Positions 25,388 through 35,800 of a DNA stretch of 64,000 nt are shown here, piece by piece; the stretch's first letter is position 1, and each line of letters opens with the position of its first letter. Position numbers and translations under genes: made by a program. The stretch is taken from contig DASPVV010000067.1 in assembly GCA_035622175.1 (NCBI GenBank), positions 1-64,000 on the forward strand, in the 5' to 3' direction. This DNA comes from JAFAGX01 sp035622175. Lineage in GTDB: Bacteria > Acidobacteriota > Terriglobia > Terriglobales > Acidobacteriaceae. The notes under the pieces are model-generated. The model saw nothing but the letters and a program-made list of their open reading frames with translations, had not been told where the DNA came from and searched no databases.

Positions 25388-27601
25388 ATGGTTTCTCGAT
25401 CGACTTCCGACCGCAAGCTGTCGACGAAGGCTCTTGCCGTTTTTCTTTTCGCGGGTTGGCTAGCCGCGACGGTCAGCACCGAAGGCGGGGAGGGGAAGTC
25501 CGAAGCCGGTTCCCCATCAAGCCCTTCCCGAATCTTTGGCTTCCGCGAGGCGGGCCCTGAACTCCAGCTCGAGCAGCGGTTCATGGCCGTGCCCGACCCT
25601 AAACTGGCCGAGGAGCACCTCCGCGTTCTGACGCAGGCTCCGCATCTTGCCGGCTCCCCCGAAGACAAAGCGACGGCGGACTATGTCGCGCGAAAATTTC
25701 AAGATGCCGGGTTCGAGACCGAGCAGGTCGAGTATCGAGTTTGGATGAACTATCCGAGCGAAATCAGCGTCGACGTGACCGCACCCGCGGGGGTACGCAT
25801 GCACGGTCCCAGCCGCGAGCATGTCGACGGCGATCCTTTGGCGGATGATCCGCGAGTCGTGATGCCCTATAGCGGCATGTCCCCCTCCGGCGATGCCGAA
25901 GGCGAAGTCGTTTACGCAAACTACGGCTCGGTTCAGGACTTCGCCAAACTCAAAGAATTGCAAGTGGACGTGCGGGGCAAGATCGTGCTGGTTCGCTATG
26001 GCGAAAATTTCCGCGGTGTCAAAGCTTACCTTGCCCAGGAGAATGGCGCCTCCGGCCTGATCATCTATTCGGATCCGGCTGACGACGGCTGGCGCCGGGG
26101 CGACAGTTACCCTCGGGGCCCATGGCGGCCCGCCACCGGGGTGCAGCGAGGATCGATCGGGTACATGTTTGAGTTCCCCGGCGACCCGACTACACCGGGG
26201 GTTGCTTCGCTGCCTTCGCTCCCCGACGCGGAACGAGTTCGACCGGATCGCTCGGCACAGCTTCCGAGGATTCCGACCACGCCCCTGTCCTACGCGGATG
26301 TCTGGCCGATTCTTGAAAACCTGGGCGGACGGGACTCGCCGCGCGAGTGGCAGGGTGCCCTGCCTTTTACCTACCATGTCGGGCCCGGCCCGGTGAAGGT
26401 AAAGCTGCATCTGAAACAGGACTACCAGTTCCGTGCAATCTGGGACGTGGTCGGGCACATCCGTGGCGCTCGTTTCCCCGAGGAATGGGTTGTGGCGGGC
26501 AATCACCGTGACGCCTGGGTGTACGGCGCGGTCGATCCGAGCAGTGGTACGGCGGCGATGCTCGAAGCCGCGCATGGGATTGGCGAGCTGCTGAAATCGG
26601 GCTGGCGGCCGAAGCGGACCATCATGCTGGGAAGCTGGGACGCGGAAGAGCAAGGATTGATCGGCTCCACCGAATGGGGAGAGCAGCACGAAAAGGACTT
26701 GGCCAACGCGGCCGCCTATTTCAACATGGATGTGGCCGTGTCCGGACCAAAATTCGGCGCTTCCTCGGTCCCGAGCTTAAAGCAGTTTCTGCGGGATATC
26801 ACCCAGGTGGTGCCCGGCCCCGATGGGGCAACCGTTTATGCCTCCTGGCAAAGCATGAACCGGGCAGGATCGCAATCCCCTACCGAGCCCACCGAGGCGA
26901 TCGGTGACAGCCGACGGGTTCCCGCGGCCGAGAACCGATCCGACGTCCCCGTGGGAGACCTGGGAAGCGGGTCCGATTACACCGTCTTTCTCCAGCACCT
27001 GGGTGTTCCTGCGACCGACATCAGCTCCAGCGGTTCCTACGGGGTTTACCACTCCGCCTTCGACGACTTCACCTGGTTCAAGAGGTTTGCCGATCCCAAC
27101 TTTCTCTACGAACAACAAATGGCCCGCATTTTCGGTCTGGAGATTCTGCGCATGGCTGAGGTCGACGTCCTGCCCTACAATTACGAGGAATATGGGCAGG
27201 AGGTCGCGACCTATGTCGAGGCCGCCAGAAAGAAGGCGGAAGCCCTATTCAGCGTTCGCGCCATCAGCTTTGCGGAGGCGGTTCGGGCGGCCAACCGTTT
27301 TTCCCAAGCGGGAGCCAAGATCCTGCGGCGGCAAAAGAATCCACCGAACGACCTGAGCGAGCTCAATCGAACTTTGCGGGCCGCCGAACGCGCGCTGCTC
27401 GTCGCCGACGGCTTACCGAATCGCCCCTGGTTTCGCCATGTAATCTACGCTCCCGGCGAATACACGGGATACGCGGCGGTGGTGATTCCGGGGATTAACG
27501 AGGCGATCGACCAACGGGACCTCACCCGGACGCGGCAGCAGGTAGAGATTCTGGCCGCGGCCCTGAATCGCGCGGCCACGGTTCTGGCGCACGCGCACTA
27601 A
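25388..27601 (+). CDS. Secreted M28 metallopeptidase (glutamate carboxypeptidase II-like)
   Basis: The 737-residue protein has a signal peptide (about 12-33), a protease-associated domain (about 155-290) and an M28 catalytic domain (about 330-570). Zinc ligands are visible: His/Asp in GNHRDAWVYGAVDPSSG, the Glu pair in WDAEEQGLIGS (catalytic Glu plus ligand), Asp in YFNMDVAVSG and His in YGVYHSAFDDF. A C-terminal TFR-like helical dimerisation domain follows. This order is that of glutamate carboxypeptidase II/PSMA, which trims Glu- or Asp-containing peptides. GGAGG stands 10 nt before the ATG. Confidence 0.93.
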   Translation: MVSRSTSDRKLSTKALAVFLFAGWLAATVSTEGGEGKSEAGSPSSPSRIFGFREAGPELQLEQRFMAVPDPKLAEEHLRVLTQAPHLAGSPEDKATADYVARKFQDAGFETEQVEYRVWMNYPSEISVDVTAPAGVRMHGPSREHVDGDPLADDPRVVMPYSGMSPSGDAEGEVVYANYGSVQDFAKLKELQVDVRGKIVLVRYGENFRGVKAYLAQENGASGLIIYSDPADDGWRRGDSYPRGPWRPATGVQRGSIGYMFEFPGDPTTPGVASLPSLPDAERVRPDRSAQLPRIPTTPLSYADVWPILENLGGRDSPREWQGALPFTYHVGPGPVKVKLHLKQDYQFRAIWDVVGHIRGARFPEEWVVAGNHRDAWVYGAVDPSSGTAAMLEAAHGIGELLKSGWRPKRTIMLGSWDAEEQGLIGSTEWGEQHEKDLANAAAYFNMDVAVSGPKFGASSVPSLKQFLRDITQVVPGPDGATVYASWQSMNRAGSQSPTEPTEAIGDSRRVPAAENRSDVPVGDLGSGSDYTVFLQHLGVPATDISSSGSYGVYHSAFDDFTWFKRFADPNFLYEQQMARIFGLEILRMAEVDVLPYNYEEYGQEVATYVEAARKKAEALFSVRAISFAEAVRAANRFSQAGAKILRRQKNPPNDLSELNRTLRAAERALLVADGLPNRPWFRHVIYAPGEYTGYAAVVIPGINEAIDQRDLTRTRQQVEILAAALNRAATVLAHAH

Positions 27602-27602
27602 G

Positions 27603-29057
27603 CTAAGGGAGGGCGATGAGCTTGTCGACCAGGGGTGAATAATCTCGCTTTTCGACTCCGTGGACTTGCCGATTGTAGTCGTCCACTTTGCTCGAATAAT
27701 TCATCGAGCAGAACTTGGGGCCGCACATCGAGCAGAAGGCGGCTTCCTTATAGTAGTCATCGGCCAGAGTCTCATCGTGCATGGCGCGCGCCGTATCCGG
27801 GTCGAGCGAAAGCGCGAACTGCTTCTCCCAATCGAACTTGTAGCGGGCATAGCTGAGGGCGTCGTCGCGGTCGCGAGCGCCGGCGCGGTGCCGGGCGATG
27901 TCAGCGGCATGAGCCGCGATCTTGTAGGCAATAATCCCGTCTTTCACGTCCTTCTCGTTGGGCAGTCCAAGATGTTCCTTGGGGGTGACATAGCACAACA
28001 TCGCCGCTCCGTGCCAGCCGATCATGGCGGCACCGATGGCCGAGGTGATGTGGTCATAGCCGGGAGCGATGTCGGTCACGAGCGGCCCGAGGGTATAAAA
28101 CGGGGCTTGGTAGCACAGCTCTCTTTCTTTCTCGACCTGTTCTTCGATTTTGTCCAAGGGGATGTGCCCTGGACCTTCGATCATGACCTGCACGTCATGC
28201 TTCCAGGCGATCTTCGTCAACTCTCCCAGCGTCTTCAGTTCGGCAAACTGAGCTTCGTCGCTTGCGTCGGCAACGCATCCCGGGCGCAGCCCGTCCCCAA
28301 GCGAGAACGAAACGTCGTATTTCGCGAAGATCTTGCAGAGATCCTCGAAGCGTTCATAGAGGAAGTTTTGCCGGTGATGATGGGCCATCCACTGCGCGAG
28401 AATGGCTCCGCCCCGGCTCACGATCCCGGTGATGCGCTTGGCGATCATGGGCAGGAATTCAATCAACACCCCGGCATGAATGGTCATGTAATCGACACCT
28501 TGCTCGGCCTGTTCCGCGATGACCTCGAGCATAAGCTCGGCGCTCAGATCCTCCACCCGTTTGACCCGGGTCACCGCTTCGTAAATCGGCACCGTACCAA
28601 TCGGAACGGGAGAGTGACGCAAGATGGCGTGGCGAATCTCCGCAATATTGCCGCCGGTTGAAAGGTCCATCACGGTGTCGGCGCCGTAACGCACCGCGGT
28701 TTCAAGTTTCCGAAGCTCCTCGTCAATATGGGAGCTCACCGCGGAATTGCCGAGATTGGCGTTGATCTTGCACAGGGATGCTACGCCAATGCACATCGGT
28801 TCCAACTCGGGGTGATGAATGTTGGCGGGAATAATCATCCGCCCGCGGGCAACTTCCTGACGCACCAGTTCCGCCGAAAGCTTTTCGCGACGGGCCACAT
28901 ATTGCATCTCCTCGGTGACCACCCCCTGGCGCGCGTAATGCATCTGCGAGAAATTGTCATCCCTGTTCTCGGACTTGCGCCGGGCAATCCAGTCAGCCCG
29001 AGCTCGAAGCCTACCATCTCCATTGCCGCTCACCGAGGATCGATCACTGGAAGTCAT
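27603..29057 (-). CDS. thiC: Phosphomethylpyrimidine synthase
   Basis: This radical-SAM enzyme converts aminoimidazole ribotide into the thiamine pyrimidine. The 484-residue sequence carries the ThiC body (DTVMDLSTGGNIAEIRHAIL, GVDYMTIHAGVL, SRGGAILAQWMAHHHRQNFLY within the core) and the C-terminal CSMCGPKFC cluster motif (CxxCxxxxC, 4Fe-4S). The start at 29057 matches the short form of ThiC. Its stop is 1 bp from the stop of the convergent peptidase gene. No TPP riboswitch is visible upstream. Confidence 0.96.
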   Translation of the reverse strand: MTSSDRSSVSGNGDGRLRARADWIARRKSENRDDNFSQMHYARQGVVTEEMQYVARREKLSAELVRQEVARGRMIIPANIHHPELEPMCIGVASLCKINANLGNSAVSSHIDEELRKLETAVRYGADTVMDLSTGGNIAEIRHAILRHSPVPIGTVPIYEAVTRVKRVEDLSAELMLEVIAEQAEQGVDYMTIHAGVLIEFLPMIAKRITGIVSRGGAILAQWMAHHHRQNFLYERFEDLCKIFAKYDVSFSLGDGLRPGCVADASDEAQFAELKTLGELTKIAWKHDVQVMIEGPGHIPLDKIEEQVEKERELCYQAPFYTLGPLVTDIAPGYDHITSAIGAAMIGWHGAAMLCYVTPKEHLGLPNEKDVKDGIIAYKIAAHAADIARHRAGARDRDDALSYARYKFDWEKQFALSLDPDTARAMHDETLADDYYKEAAFCSMCGPKFCSMNYSSKVDDYNRQVHGVEKRDYSPLVDKLIALP

Positions 29058-29585
29058 ACTGCACCGCCTTGCTTGAATAATGTGGTGTGGGTTTTGATTA
29101 TACGCTTGCATCCAGCCGAGGATTTCGATTTGCTCAGTCGAGACGCGCTGTGACCGGACTTGTGCGATCCCATTCCTCTCTCCCGCCGGTAGTCTGTAGG
29201 TAAAAAGCTCGGAGGCTCCCGCATCGCCACACTCGGGAACGAGGTCACAGGGTGCGAATACGCTCCTCTCCCAGGAAGTTTGCTCAAGGCAGTCGAATTC
29301 CCGCCGAGCCAAGCGGCGAATCCACACAATCGCGCCGTCGGACGAGGCGTGCTCTCCCCGAGGCTTCGATCGAGAGAGGGCTGCGAAGCCACCGAGCAGT
29401 GCAGTACGTGACCTGGCGGCGAGCTGCCAGCGACAGCTTGCGCATAGGGCGGGAAGAGCTAAGGCTAACAGCGAGAGGTACTTATTAGCATTCAGAAATG
29501 GACCGTCCTTCGAGTAGAATTAGGAGAGGGGCAGGAAAGGGCGAGATGCCTTGTCTGGCTTGCCCCTGCGGGCTTTGCGTGTGTC
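29058..29585. other. Divergent intergenic region between thiC and the ccm operon
   Basis: The region is 528 bp without a supported gene. I looked for the TPP riboswitch consensus (CTGAGA and the TGATCTGG-like core) on the minus strand and did not find it. The thiC promoter is not evident. Confidence 0.4.
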
Positions 29586-29614
29586 TTGACCCGACCCGGA
29601 GTCGGGGCTAATGT
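29586..29614 (+). promoter_or_regulatory. Candidate promoter of the ccm operon with palindrome in the spacer
   Basis: TTGACC (29586-29591), 17 nt, TAATGT (29609-29614), 22 bp before the ccmE ATG. The spacer and its edge hold CCCGAC (29590-29595) and GTCGGG (29601-29606), an inverted repeat that a repressor could use. Confidence 0.5.
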
Positions 29615-29636
29615 TGGAACCAGCGACGGAGTGGTT

Positions 29637-30113
29637 ATGTCTCAGCAAACAGGCAAATATCTCAAATTCGGCGCCGCGACGGTGGTGATTCTGATGGCGT
29701 TCGCCTACCTGGCGTACACCGGAGTGCAGCAGAGCAAGAGCTACTACGTCACCATCAAAGAGCTGCGCGGCATGGGGTCCACCGCGTACAGCAGGCGGCT
29801 GCGCGTGGCCGGGAACGTCCAGCCGGGATCAATCAAGCGGACGGGCACCACCGTCGAATTCGTACTGGTCGAGAATGACCAGATTCTTTCCGTCGTCTAC
29901 AGCGGCACGGAAGCCCCTCCGGACACGTTCAAAGATAATTCCCAGGCCTTGGCCGACGGCAGCTTCGGACGCGATGGGGTATTCCACGCCCGTCAGCTTC
30001 AGGCCAAGTGTGCTTCGAAATACGCCCCCCAACCGGGGACGACCACTCCCTCGGCCGAGCCGACCAAGAACATGACTCAGGTTGAGCGCGACGGCGCTGG
30101 CGTTTCGAACTGA
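29637..30113 (+). CDS. ccmE: Cytochrome c maturation heme chaperone CcmE, Cys variant
   Basis: CcmE carries heme in the periplasm toward apocytochrome c. The 158-residue protein has an N-terminal anchor (about 10-28) and an OB-fold (about 45-130: LRVAGNVQPGSIKR, FVLVENDQILSVVYSGTEAPPDTFKD). At the place of the usual heme-binding HxxxY it has C125-A-S-K-Y129. This Cys form (CxxxY) is known from Desulfovibrio and archaea, where it goes with a reduced Ccm system. GGAG precedes the ATG. The tail after residue 135 is disordered. It heads a tight ccmABCD operon. Confidence 0.88.
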   Translation: MSQQTGKYLKFGAATVVILMAFAYLAYTGVQQSKSYYVTIKELRGMGSTAYSRRLRVAGNVQPGSIKRTGTTVEFVLVENDQILSVVYSGTEAPPDTFKDNSQALADGSFGRDGVFHARQLQAKCASKYAPQPGTTTPSAEPTKNMTQVERDGAGVSN

Positions 30114-30339
30114 GTCGTTTGTGCGCTGCCCGTTTCTTCTGCGCAGGCACCAGCCAGGGCACCTATTCCGGAGCTTTCCGCTTGCGAGTGAAACGGAGAG
30201 AATGCTGATTCACTGCTATGCTTGGGAAAGGCGAAGAAGACGCCCGGGTTTTTGAGGCTTGGCTCGGGATTTCGACGGAAGCCAAGGTGGTCGCCAGGCT
30301 CGTTGTAGAAGACCCGGTTGCAGTCGCCCATTTGTTCTG

Positions 30340-31029
30340 ATGCTTGTTCCAACCGCGCCCAGCTCGCTTCCTCCCGTCGTCACCATCACCAATCTGGTCA
30401 AGCAATTTGGACGATTTGCCGCCCTACGCGGTGTGACCGCTCAGTTTGTACCCGCCCGACTCTATGCCATTCTCGGCGACAACGGGGCGGGGAAGACCAC
30501 TCTATTGCGCTCGCTGGCCGGGCTTAGTGTGCCCACCCGCGGCAGCGTCTCCGTCCTAGGCACGACCAACCTGCGGGAGGTGTGCGCCGAGATCGGCTAT
30601 ATGGCCCATCCTTCGCTCTTGTATGACGAAATGAGCGGGATCGAGAACCTGTGCTACTTTGCTCGCCTCTACGGAATGGATGACCCCGAGCGCAGTCGCG
30701 ACCTCATCCGTCGAGCAAAACTAGACCCCCATTTGAAGCGTCCCATGGGGCAGTACTCCCAAGGAATGCGGCAGCGCGTGTCGCTGGCGCGCGCCCTTCT
30801 GAATGACCCGAAACTCCTGCTCCTCGACGAACCATTCTCCAATGTGGATGTAGGCTCTGCCCGCGAAATGGTCCAATGGCTGAGTGAACTTCGGGACCAG
30901 GGCCGAACCATCTTTGTGGTTACCCACCAGGCATGGTTGCTCGAGGATGCCGCCGATGAGTTTGTGTGGATGGCCGAGGGCCAAATCGTGAACCGAACTC
31001 CCTCGCTTGTGACCGCGGAGGCGCGATGA
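30340..31029 (+). CDS. ccmA: Heme exporter ATP-binding subunit CcmA
   Basis: This is the ABC ATPase that works with CcmB/CcmC to release holo-CcmE. The 229 residues hold Walker A GDNGAGKTTLL, signature YSQGMRQRVSLARAL, Walker B LLLLDEPFSNVD and the switch His in VVTHQ. The start at 30340 is the last ATG before the conserved region; the ribosome site is weak. It follows ccmE by 226 bp and overlaps ccmB by ATGA. Confidence 0.9.
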   Translation: MLVPTAPSSLPPVVTITNLVKQFGRFAALRGVTAQFVPARLYAILGDNGAGKTTLLRSLAGLSVPTRGSVSVLGTTNLREVCAEIGYMAHPSLLYDEMSGIENLCYFARLYGMDDPERSRDLIRRAKLDPHLKRPMGQYSQGMRQRVSLARALLNDPKLLLLDEPFSNVDVGSAREMVQWLSELRDQGRTIFVVTHQAWLLEDAADEFVWMAEGQIVNRTPSLVTAEAR

Positions 31030-31703
31030 CGGGCTCAGCCGGGCTCACGCGAGCTACCTTACTCAAAGATCTTCGCCTGGAATGGCGCTCCAAAGACGCC
31101 ACCAACGCCATGTTGTTTTTTGCCCTGCTCGTGGTGGTGATCTTCAGTTTCTCCTTTGACCCGACGGCCGAAGAATCGCGGCGGATTGCGGGCGGACTCA
31201 TATGGGTGGCATTTCTGTTTGCTTCCGTCGTGGCCCTGAACCAAACTTGGGCCCGCGAGCTGCGCAACCAGGTGCTCGATGCGTACCGGGTTTCACCGGC
31301 CCCGCCGAACTCGCTGTTTCTGGCCAAAGTTTTTGGGAATTTTCTTTTTGTCACCGTGCTCGAGGCCCTGATGACACCCTTGTTTGCCGTCTTTTACAAC
31401 TTGCGTGCCATCGGACCGGCCTACCAGCTGCTGGTGGTCGCCGGACTTGGCACCTGGGCGCTGGTGGTAAACGGGACGTTTTTTGCCGCCATTTCCTTGC
31501 GCACCCGCAGTCGGGAGATCATGTTGCCCTTACTGCTGTTTCCCATATCGATTCCGGCGCTTCTAGCCATGGTCGAAGCCACCAGCGCAATCCTGACAGG
31601 GGAATTCTCTGCCAAGTTCTGGGTGGTCTTGCTTGTCACCTATGATCTAGTGTTTACTATGGCTAGCCTCTTCCTCTTTGAACGTGTGCTGCACGCGGAA
31701 TGA
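31026..31703 (+). CDS. ccmB: Heme exporter membrane subunit CcmB
   Basis: The 225-residue protein has six predicted transmembrane helices (for example AMLFFALLVVVIFSFSF, LLPLLLFPISIPALLAMVEA). The opening LLKDLRLEWRSKD and the motif FFALLVVVIFSF.FDP are typical of CcmB. It forms the ABC complex with CcmA. Its start overlaps the ccmA stop by 4 bp and its stop overlaps the ccmC start by 4 bp (31700-31703). Confidence 0.9.
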   Translation: MTGSAGLTRATLLKDLRLEWRSKDATNAMLFFALLVVVIFSFSFDPTAEESRRIAGGLIWVAFLFASVVALNQTWARELRNQVLDAYRVSPAPPNSLFLAKVFGNFLFVTVLEALMTPLFAVFYNLRAIGPAYQLLVVAGLGTWALVVNGTFFAAISLRTRSREIMLPLLLFPISIPALLAMVEATSAILTGEFSAKFWVVLLVTYDLVFTMASLFLFERVLHAE

Positions 31704-32389
31704 AACGAGCCTTTCCCATCTTTGCCGTCCTGACCGCCGCTTTACTCGCTTACGGCCTATATCAAGCGCTCTGGGTTGCACCCACCGACCGGCTTCAGGG
31801 AGACGTCTACCGAATTATCTATTACCACGTGCCCTCGGCGTGGACCATGTTCTCCTTCTTCGCGTTGAACTTCGTTTCTTCGATCGTGTATCTGATTCGC
31901 CGCAATCCCAGGGCCGACGCAGTGGCTGTGGCTTCCGCCGAGGTTGGGGTTGTGTTCAACACCGTAGTTTTGGTAACCGGGCCGCTGTGGGCCCGACCGG
32001 TATGGGGAATCTGGTGGACCTGGGATATTCGACTGACCTCGACCCTCGTGCTCTGGTTGATCTACGTCAGCTACTTGCTTCTGCGGCGTTTTTCGAGCGG
32101 TGGGCAAATGCCAGTCTTGGCCGCGGCGCTGGCGGTTTTCGGGGCACTGGATATGCCGCTGGTCTATTTCTCCATTTGGTTTTTCCGCACCCAACATCCT
32201 CAGCCGGTGATCGGCGGGGGCGGCTCAATCGATCCTCGCATGTTGCAGGTCTGGCTGCTCAATTGGATTGCCTTCCAGTGTTTCGGCCTGCTCGTATTCG
32301 CCGCCCGTTATCGGCTGGAAGTCCTGTCCCAGGAAGTCGAGGAAATGCAGGCGCTCGAATCGTTACTCGAAGTTCGGGGTTCGCGATGA
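31700..32389 (+). CDS. ccmC: Heme handling protein CcmC
   Basis: CcmC loads heme onto CcmE. The 229 residues form six helices with the tryptophan-rich heme-binding motif GIWWTWDIRLTS, and candidate axial His residues at YYHVPSAW and near TQHPQPV. It is coupled to ccmB and to the small gene downstream by 4-bp overlaps. Confidence 0.92.
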   Translation: MKRAFPIFAVLTAALLAYGLYQALWVAPTDRLQGDVYRIIYYHVPSAWTMFSFFALNFVSSIVYLIRRNPRADAVAVASAEVGVVFNTVVLVTGPLWARPVWGIWWTWDIRLTSTLVLWLIYVSYLLLRRFSSGGQMPVLAAALAVFGALDMPLVYFSIWFFRTQHPQPVIGGGGSIDPRMLQVWLLNWIAFQCFGLLVFAARYRLEVLSQEVEEMQALESLLEVRGSR

Positions 32390-32505
32390 GCTATCTCTAT
32401 GCGGCTTATATCATCACTTGGGCGATCCACATCGCCTACCTGAGCAGCCTCGCGCGGCGCTACGCTCGGCTGCGGCGGGAGATCCAGGAACTAAAGAGGC
32501 ATTAG
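32386..32505 (+). CDS. ccmD: Small membrane protein CcmD-like
   Basis: The 39-residue protein starts with the ATGA overlap of the ccmC stop and has one helix (YLYAAYIITWAIHIAYLSSLA) followed by a basic tail (RRYARLRREIQELKRH). Size, topology, charge and position match CcmD, which holds CcmE to the CcmABC complex. Confidence 0.8.
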   Translation: MSYLYAAYIITWAIHIAYLSSLARRYARLRREIQELKRH

Positions 32506-32721
32506 CGGGCGGAAGGCTCGCCCGGCGCCCACAACGTGCGCCAGGAACCGGCATCTCGGGAGAGCGCTCGCCGCATCTGAGGATTTGGGCGGGAAGACAC
32601 AGCCACCCAGGAAGTCTCCACGACCGGCTAGACTGAAAGTCTGCTGCAGGGTGTTTGTATTTTCGATCCGTGGGCAAGAGGGATTCATTCAAATTGAGCC
32701 GCAACCCGGCGTTGAGACCCC
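32506..32721. other. Gap between ccmD and the SBBP protein gene
   Basis: No ccmF or ccmH follows the ccm operon. No gene or terminator stem with a T-run is evident. Confidence 0.4.
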
Positions 32722-32750
32722 TTGACAGTGTATCTGTCGAATGTTTAAGT
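32722..32750 (+). promoter_or_regulatory. Candidate promoter with operator-like palindrome for the SBBP gene
   Basis: TTGACA (32722-32727), 17 nt, TTAAGT (32745-32750), about 115 bp before the start codon. The -35 box is the left arm of the palindrome TTGACAG-TGTAT-CTGTCGAA (32722-32741), so a bound protein would block it. Confidence 0.45.
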
Positions 32751-32866
32751 AGTTGAATACTAAGAGCGGGTGATATCCTGCCTCCCAGTTCGCAGCTCAT
32801 GGGCGCGCGCGGTTTGAAGTGCTGTTTCTTCTTCCTCTCCAGGAATAGGGAAATCCGGAGGAGTGC

Positions 32867-35800
32867 TTGAGAACGAATCGCTGTTGGTTGGGAGTAGCTT
32901 GTTTGCGCGGACAGGTGTTCGCAGCCCTTGCGCTATTACTTTCACTCGCCGTCTTCGCCTTGCAGTTTGGCGCCAAAGTAAGTCCGGGCAAACAGAGCAG
33001 GACGGCCGGTCTCGACCCCGGCTTGGCTGACCGCCAGCGGTTTCTTACGTCCTTCGCTCATCTCCCGCTCATCTTTGAGGCAAACCAAGGGCAGACCGAT
33101 CCGCGGGTGAGATTTCTCGCTCGCGGCAGTGGCTACGCGCTGTTTCTCACCGCGCAATCTGCCGTACTGGCGCTCCAGGACGCTGCGGATCGCAGCCGCC
33201 ATTCCGCGCCGCAGGCTGCGGTGCTGTCGATGGAGCTGGTGCATTCAAATCCGGGCGCGGATATCAAGGGAAACGAGAAGCTCCCCGGCAAGAGCAACTA
33301 CTTCCTGGGCAATGATCCGGCCCAGTGGCATGCGAACATTCCTCAGTTCGCTCGCGTCCGATATGCGGATGTGTACCCGGGAATCGACTTAATCTATTAC
33401 GGCAATCAAGGGCGACTCGAATATGACTTCGAGGTTGCTCCGGGAAGCGATCCGGGCCTGGTGAAATTCAGATTTGGCGGTCGGGAGCCAGTCGCCATCG
33501 CCGCCAACGGTGACCTCGAGATCAAGCTGGCAGGGGGAGAAGTTCGTCTCGAGGCTCCGCGAGTGTATCAAAGAATCGGAGAGCAACAACGTCCCGTCCA
33601 AGGGCGATTCGAATTGCACGGCCAACATGAAGTCGGCATTCGCTTGGGGGCCTATGACCGAGGCCACGCTCTGGTAATCGATCCCGTACTCACCTACTCC
33701 ACCTACCTTGGGGGAAACGGCAACGAGGGTTGTTCGGTCATCCTCGGTACCGGACTTCCCCTGTCCGGGTGTCCGGCGGTTGCGGTAGACCCGGCCACCA
33801 ATGCATATATTGCCGGATCCACCACGTCGGTCGACTTTCCGCTCGGCTCCTCGCCTTTTCAATCCAGCCTCCGCGGTACGGCGAATATCTTTGTCACGAA
33901 GTTCAACAGTTTCGCGAATACCTTGGAGTTCTCCACCTACCTGGGTGGAAATGGGACGGATTACACGGCCGGGGTGGGCGTGGACTCCGCCACCGATGTG
34001 CTGGTCGGGGGGACGACGACCTCGACCAATTTTCCTACTACTACGTCCACCTACTGCACTTCTGTGGCGAGTGAGTTCAAATCCTTCTGCACGCTCGCCT
34101 TTCAAACTTCTCCAGCCAGCGCTCACCCCCATGCATTCGTCAGCAAACTGGATCCGACGGGGGAGGTGTTGTTCTATTCGACCTATCTTTCGGGCAATGG
34201 CACGGAGATCGCTAGCGGGTTTGCCGTTGGCGAGAGCGACCAGAATGCCTATATCATCGGCACTACCACCTCGAGCAATATTCCGACCGCAACCTCAATC
34301 TTCCCCGCAACTCTCGGGGCCTATCAGACAAAACCGGCCGTGGGATCGACGATTCAGTTCTTCATGAGCAAAATCGTGCCCACTCTCTCTGAAGCCTCGA
34401 GCTTGGCCTATTCCACGTACTTTGGCGGAGGCAATCCTTCGAGCGGAGTGGCGCTCGGCGGTGGAATTGCCGTGGATATCAATAACAACGTCTATATCAC
34501 CGGAGGCACGAACTTCTTGCACGTAGGCGCCTCCAACGATTTTCCCATTCTCAACGCCTACCAGGGTTGCCTGGACGTGGTCGCCTCCACCAGCACGACC
34601 AGCTGTCCGACGAGCGTTACCGCTACCGATGCGTTCGCAGCCGAGTTCAACCCCAATGCGGTCACGGGTTCGCAACTCCTCTACTCGACCTACCTGGGCG
34701 GCTCGGGGAATGATATTGGCTACGGAATCGCAACCGATGGCACCAATGCCTATGTAACCGGCTCGACGGCTTCGGCAGATTTTCCCATCACCGGCACGGG
34801 TGTGTATCAGAGCAGCTACGGTGGCGGTCCGAGCGACGCGTTCCTTGCGAAACTGGCCAATCCGATTACGACCGGAAGCACTCCGGGGCTGGTCACTCTT
34901 GGCTACTCTACATTTCTGGGCGGCTTGGCGACCGATGTCGGTTTGGCGGTCGCGGTGGACAATGAGCAGGGAGCGCGCCTTGCGGGCTGGACGAACTCCC
35001 CGAACATTCCCGAGTTAAACAACAGCATCCAGGCCGGATATGCGGGGGGTAACGACGCCTTCGTGGCCCGCATCGATACCACCGGCACCACCCCCACCGC
35101 ACCGGGTCACTATTTCACCTACCTGGGTGGAACGGGAGCCGATTATGGCACCGGCATCGCTGTCGATCCGCTGGGTTCGAGTTACGTTGCGGGCGAAACC
35201 AATTCGTCCAACTTCTTGCAAATACCGACGACTCCGCAATATCCTCCCTTTCAATCCACTTTGCTCGGCACCACCGACGCCTTTCTCAGCAAATTAGGGC
35301 CGACGATCAGCTTGACCTTGACGGGTACGAGTTCTCCCCCGGTGGTTGGTGTGGGGAATCAGGTCACCTTCAATTACACCATTAGCAATACCGGCGATCT
35401 TGCCAGCAACATCATCTTCACCGATACCTTGCCGCCCTCGGGTGCGTCGTTTACCTCGGCAACCGTGAGCTCGGGCAGCTGCGGCAGTGCCACGGGGACG
35501 ATCGTGAGCTGTACCATCGGAACGCTCAACTCCGGCGCCACTTCGACGGCCACCATAATCCTAACTCCGACGGCGGGCATTACACCTTCGCTCACCACGC
35601 TTACGTTAGGCAACACGGCTTCGGTTACCGTCGCAGGATGCAGTTCGTGCACCCAGTCGCTGACGACATCCACGCTGGTCAACGACTACAACATCGGCGT
35701 ATCGCCGAATTACGCCACGGTTCCGGCAGGCGTGCCCGCCACCTACACGGCCACCCTTACGCCTACCGGCAACATTCCCAACAATGTTTCCATCACCTGC

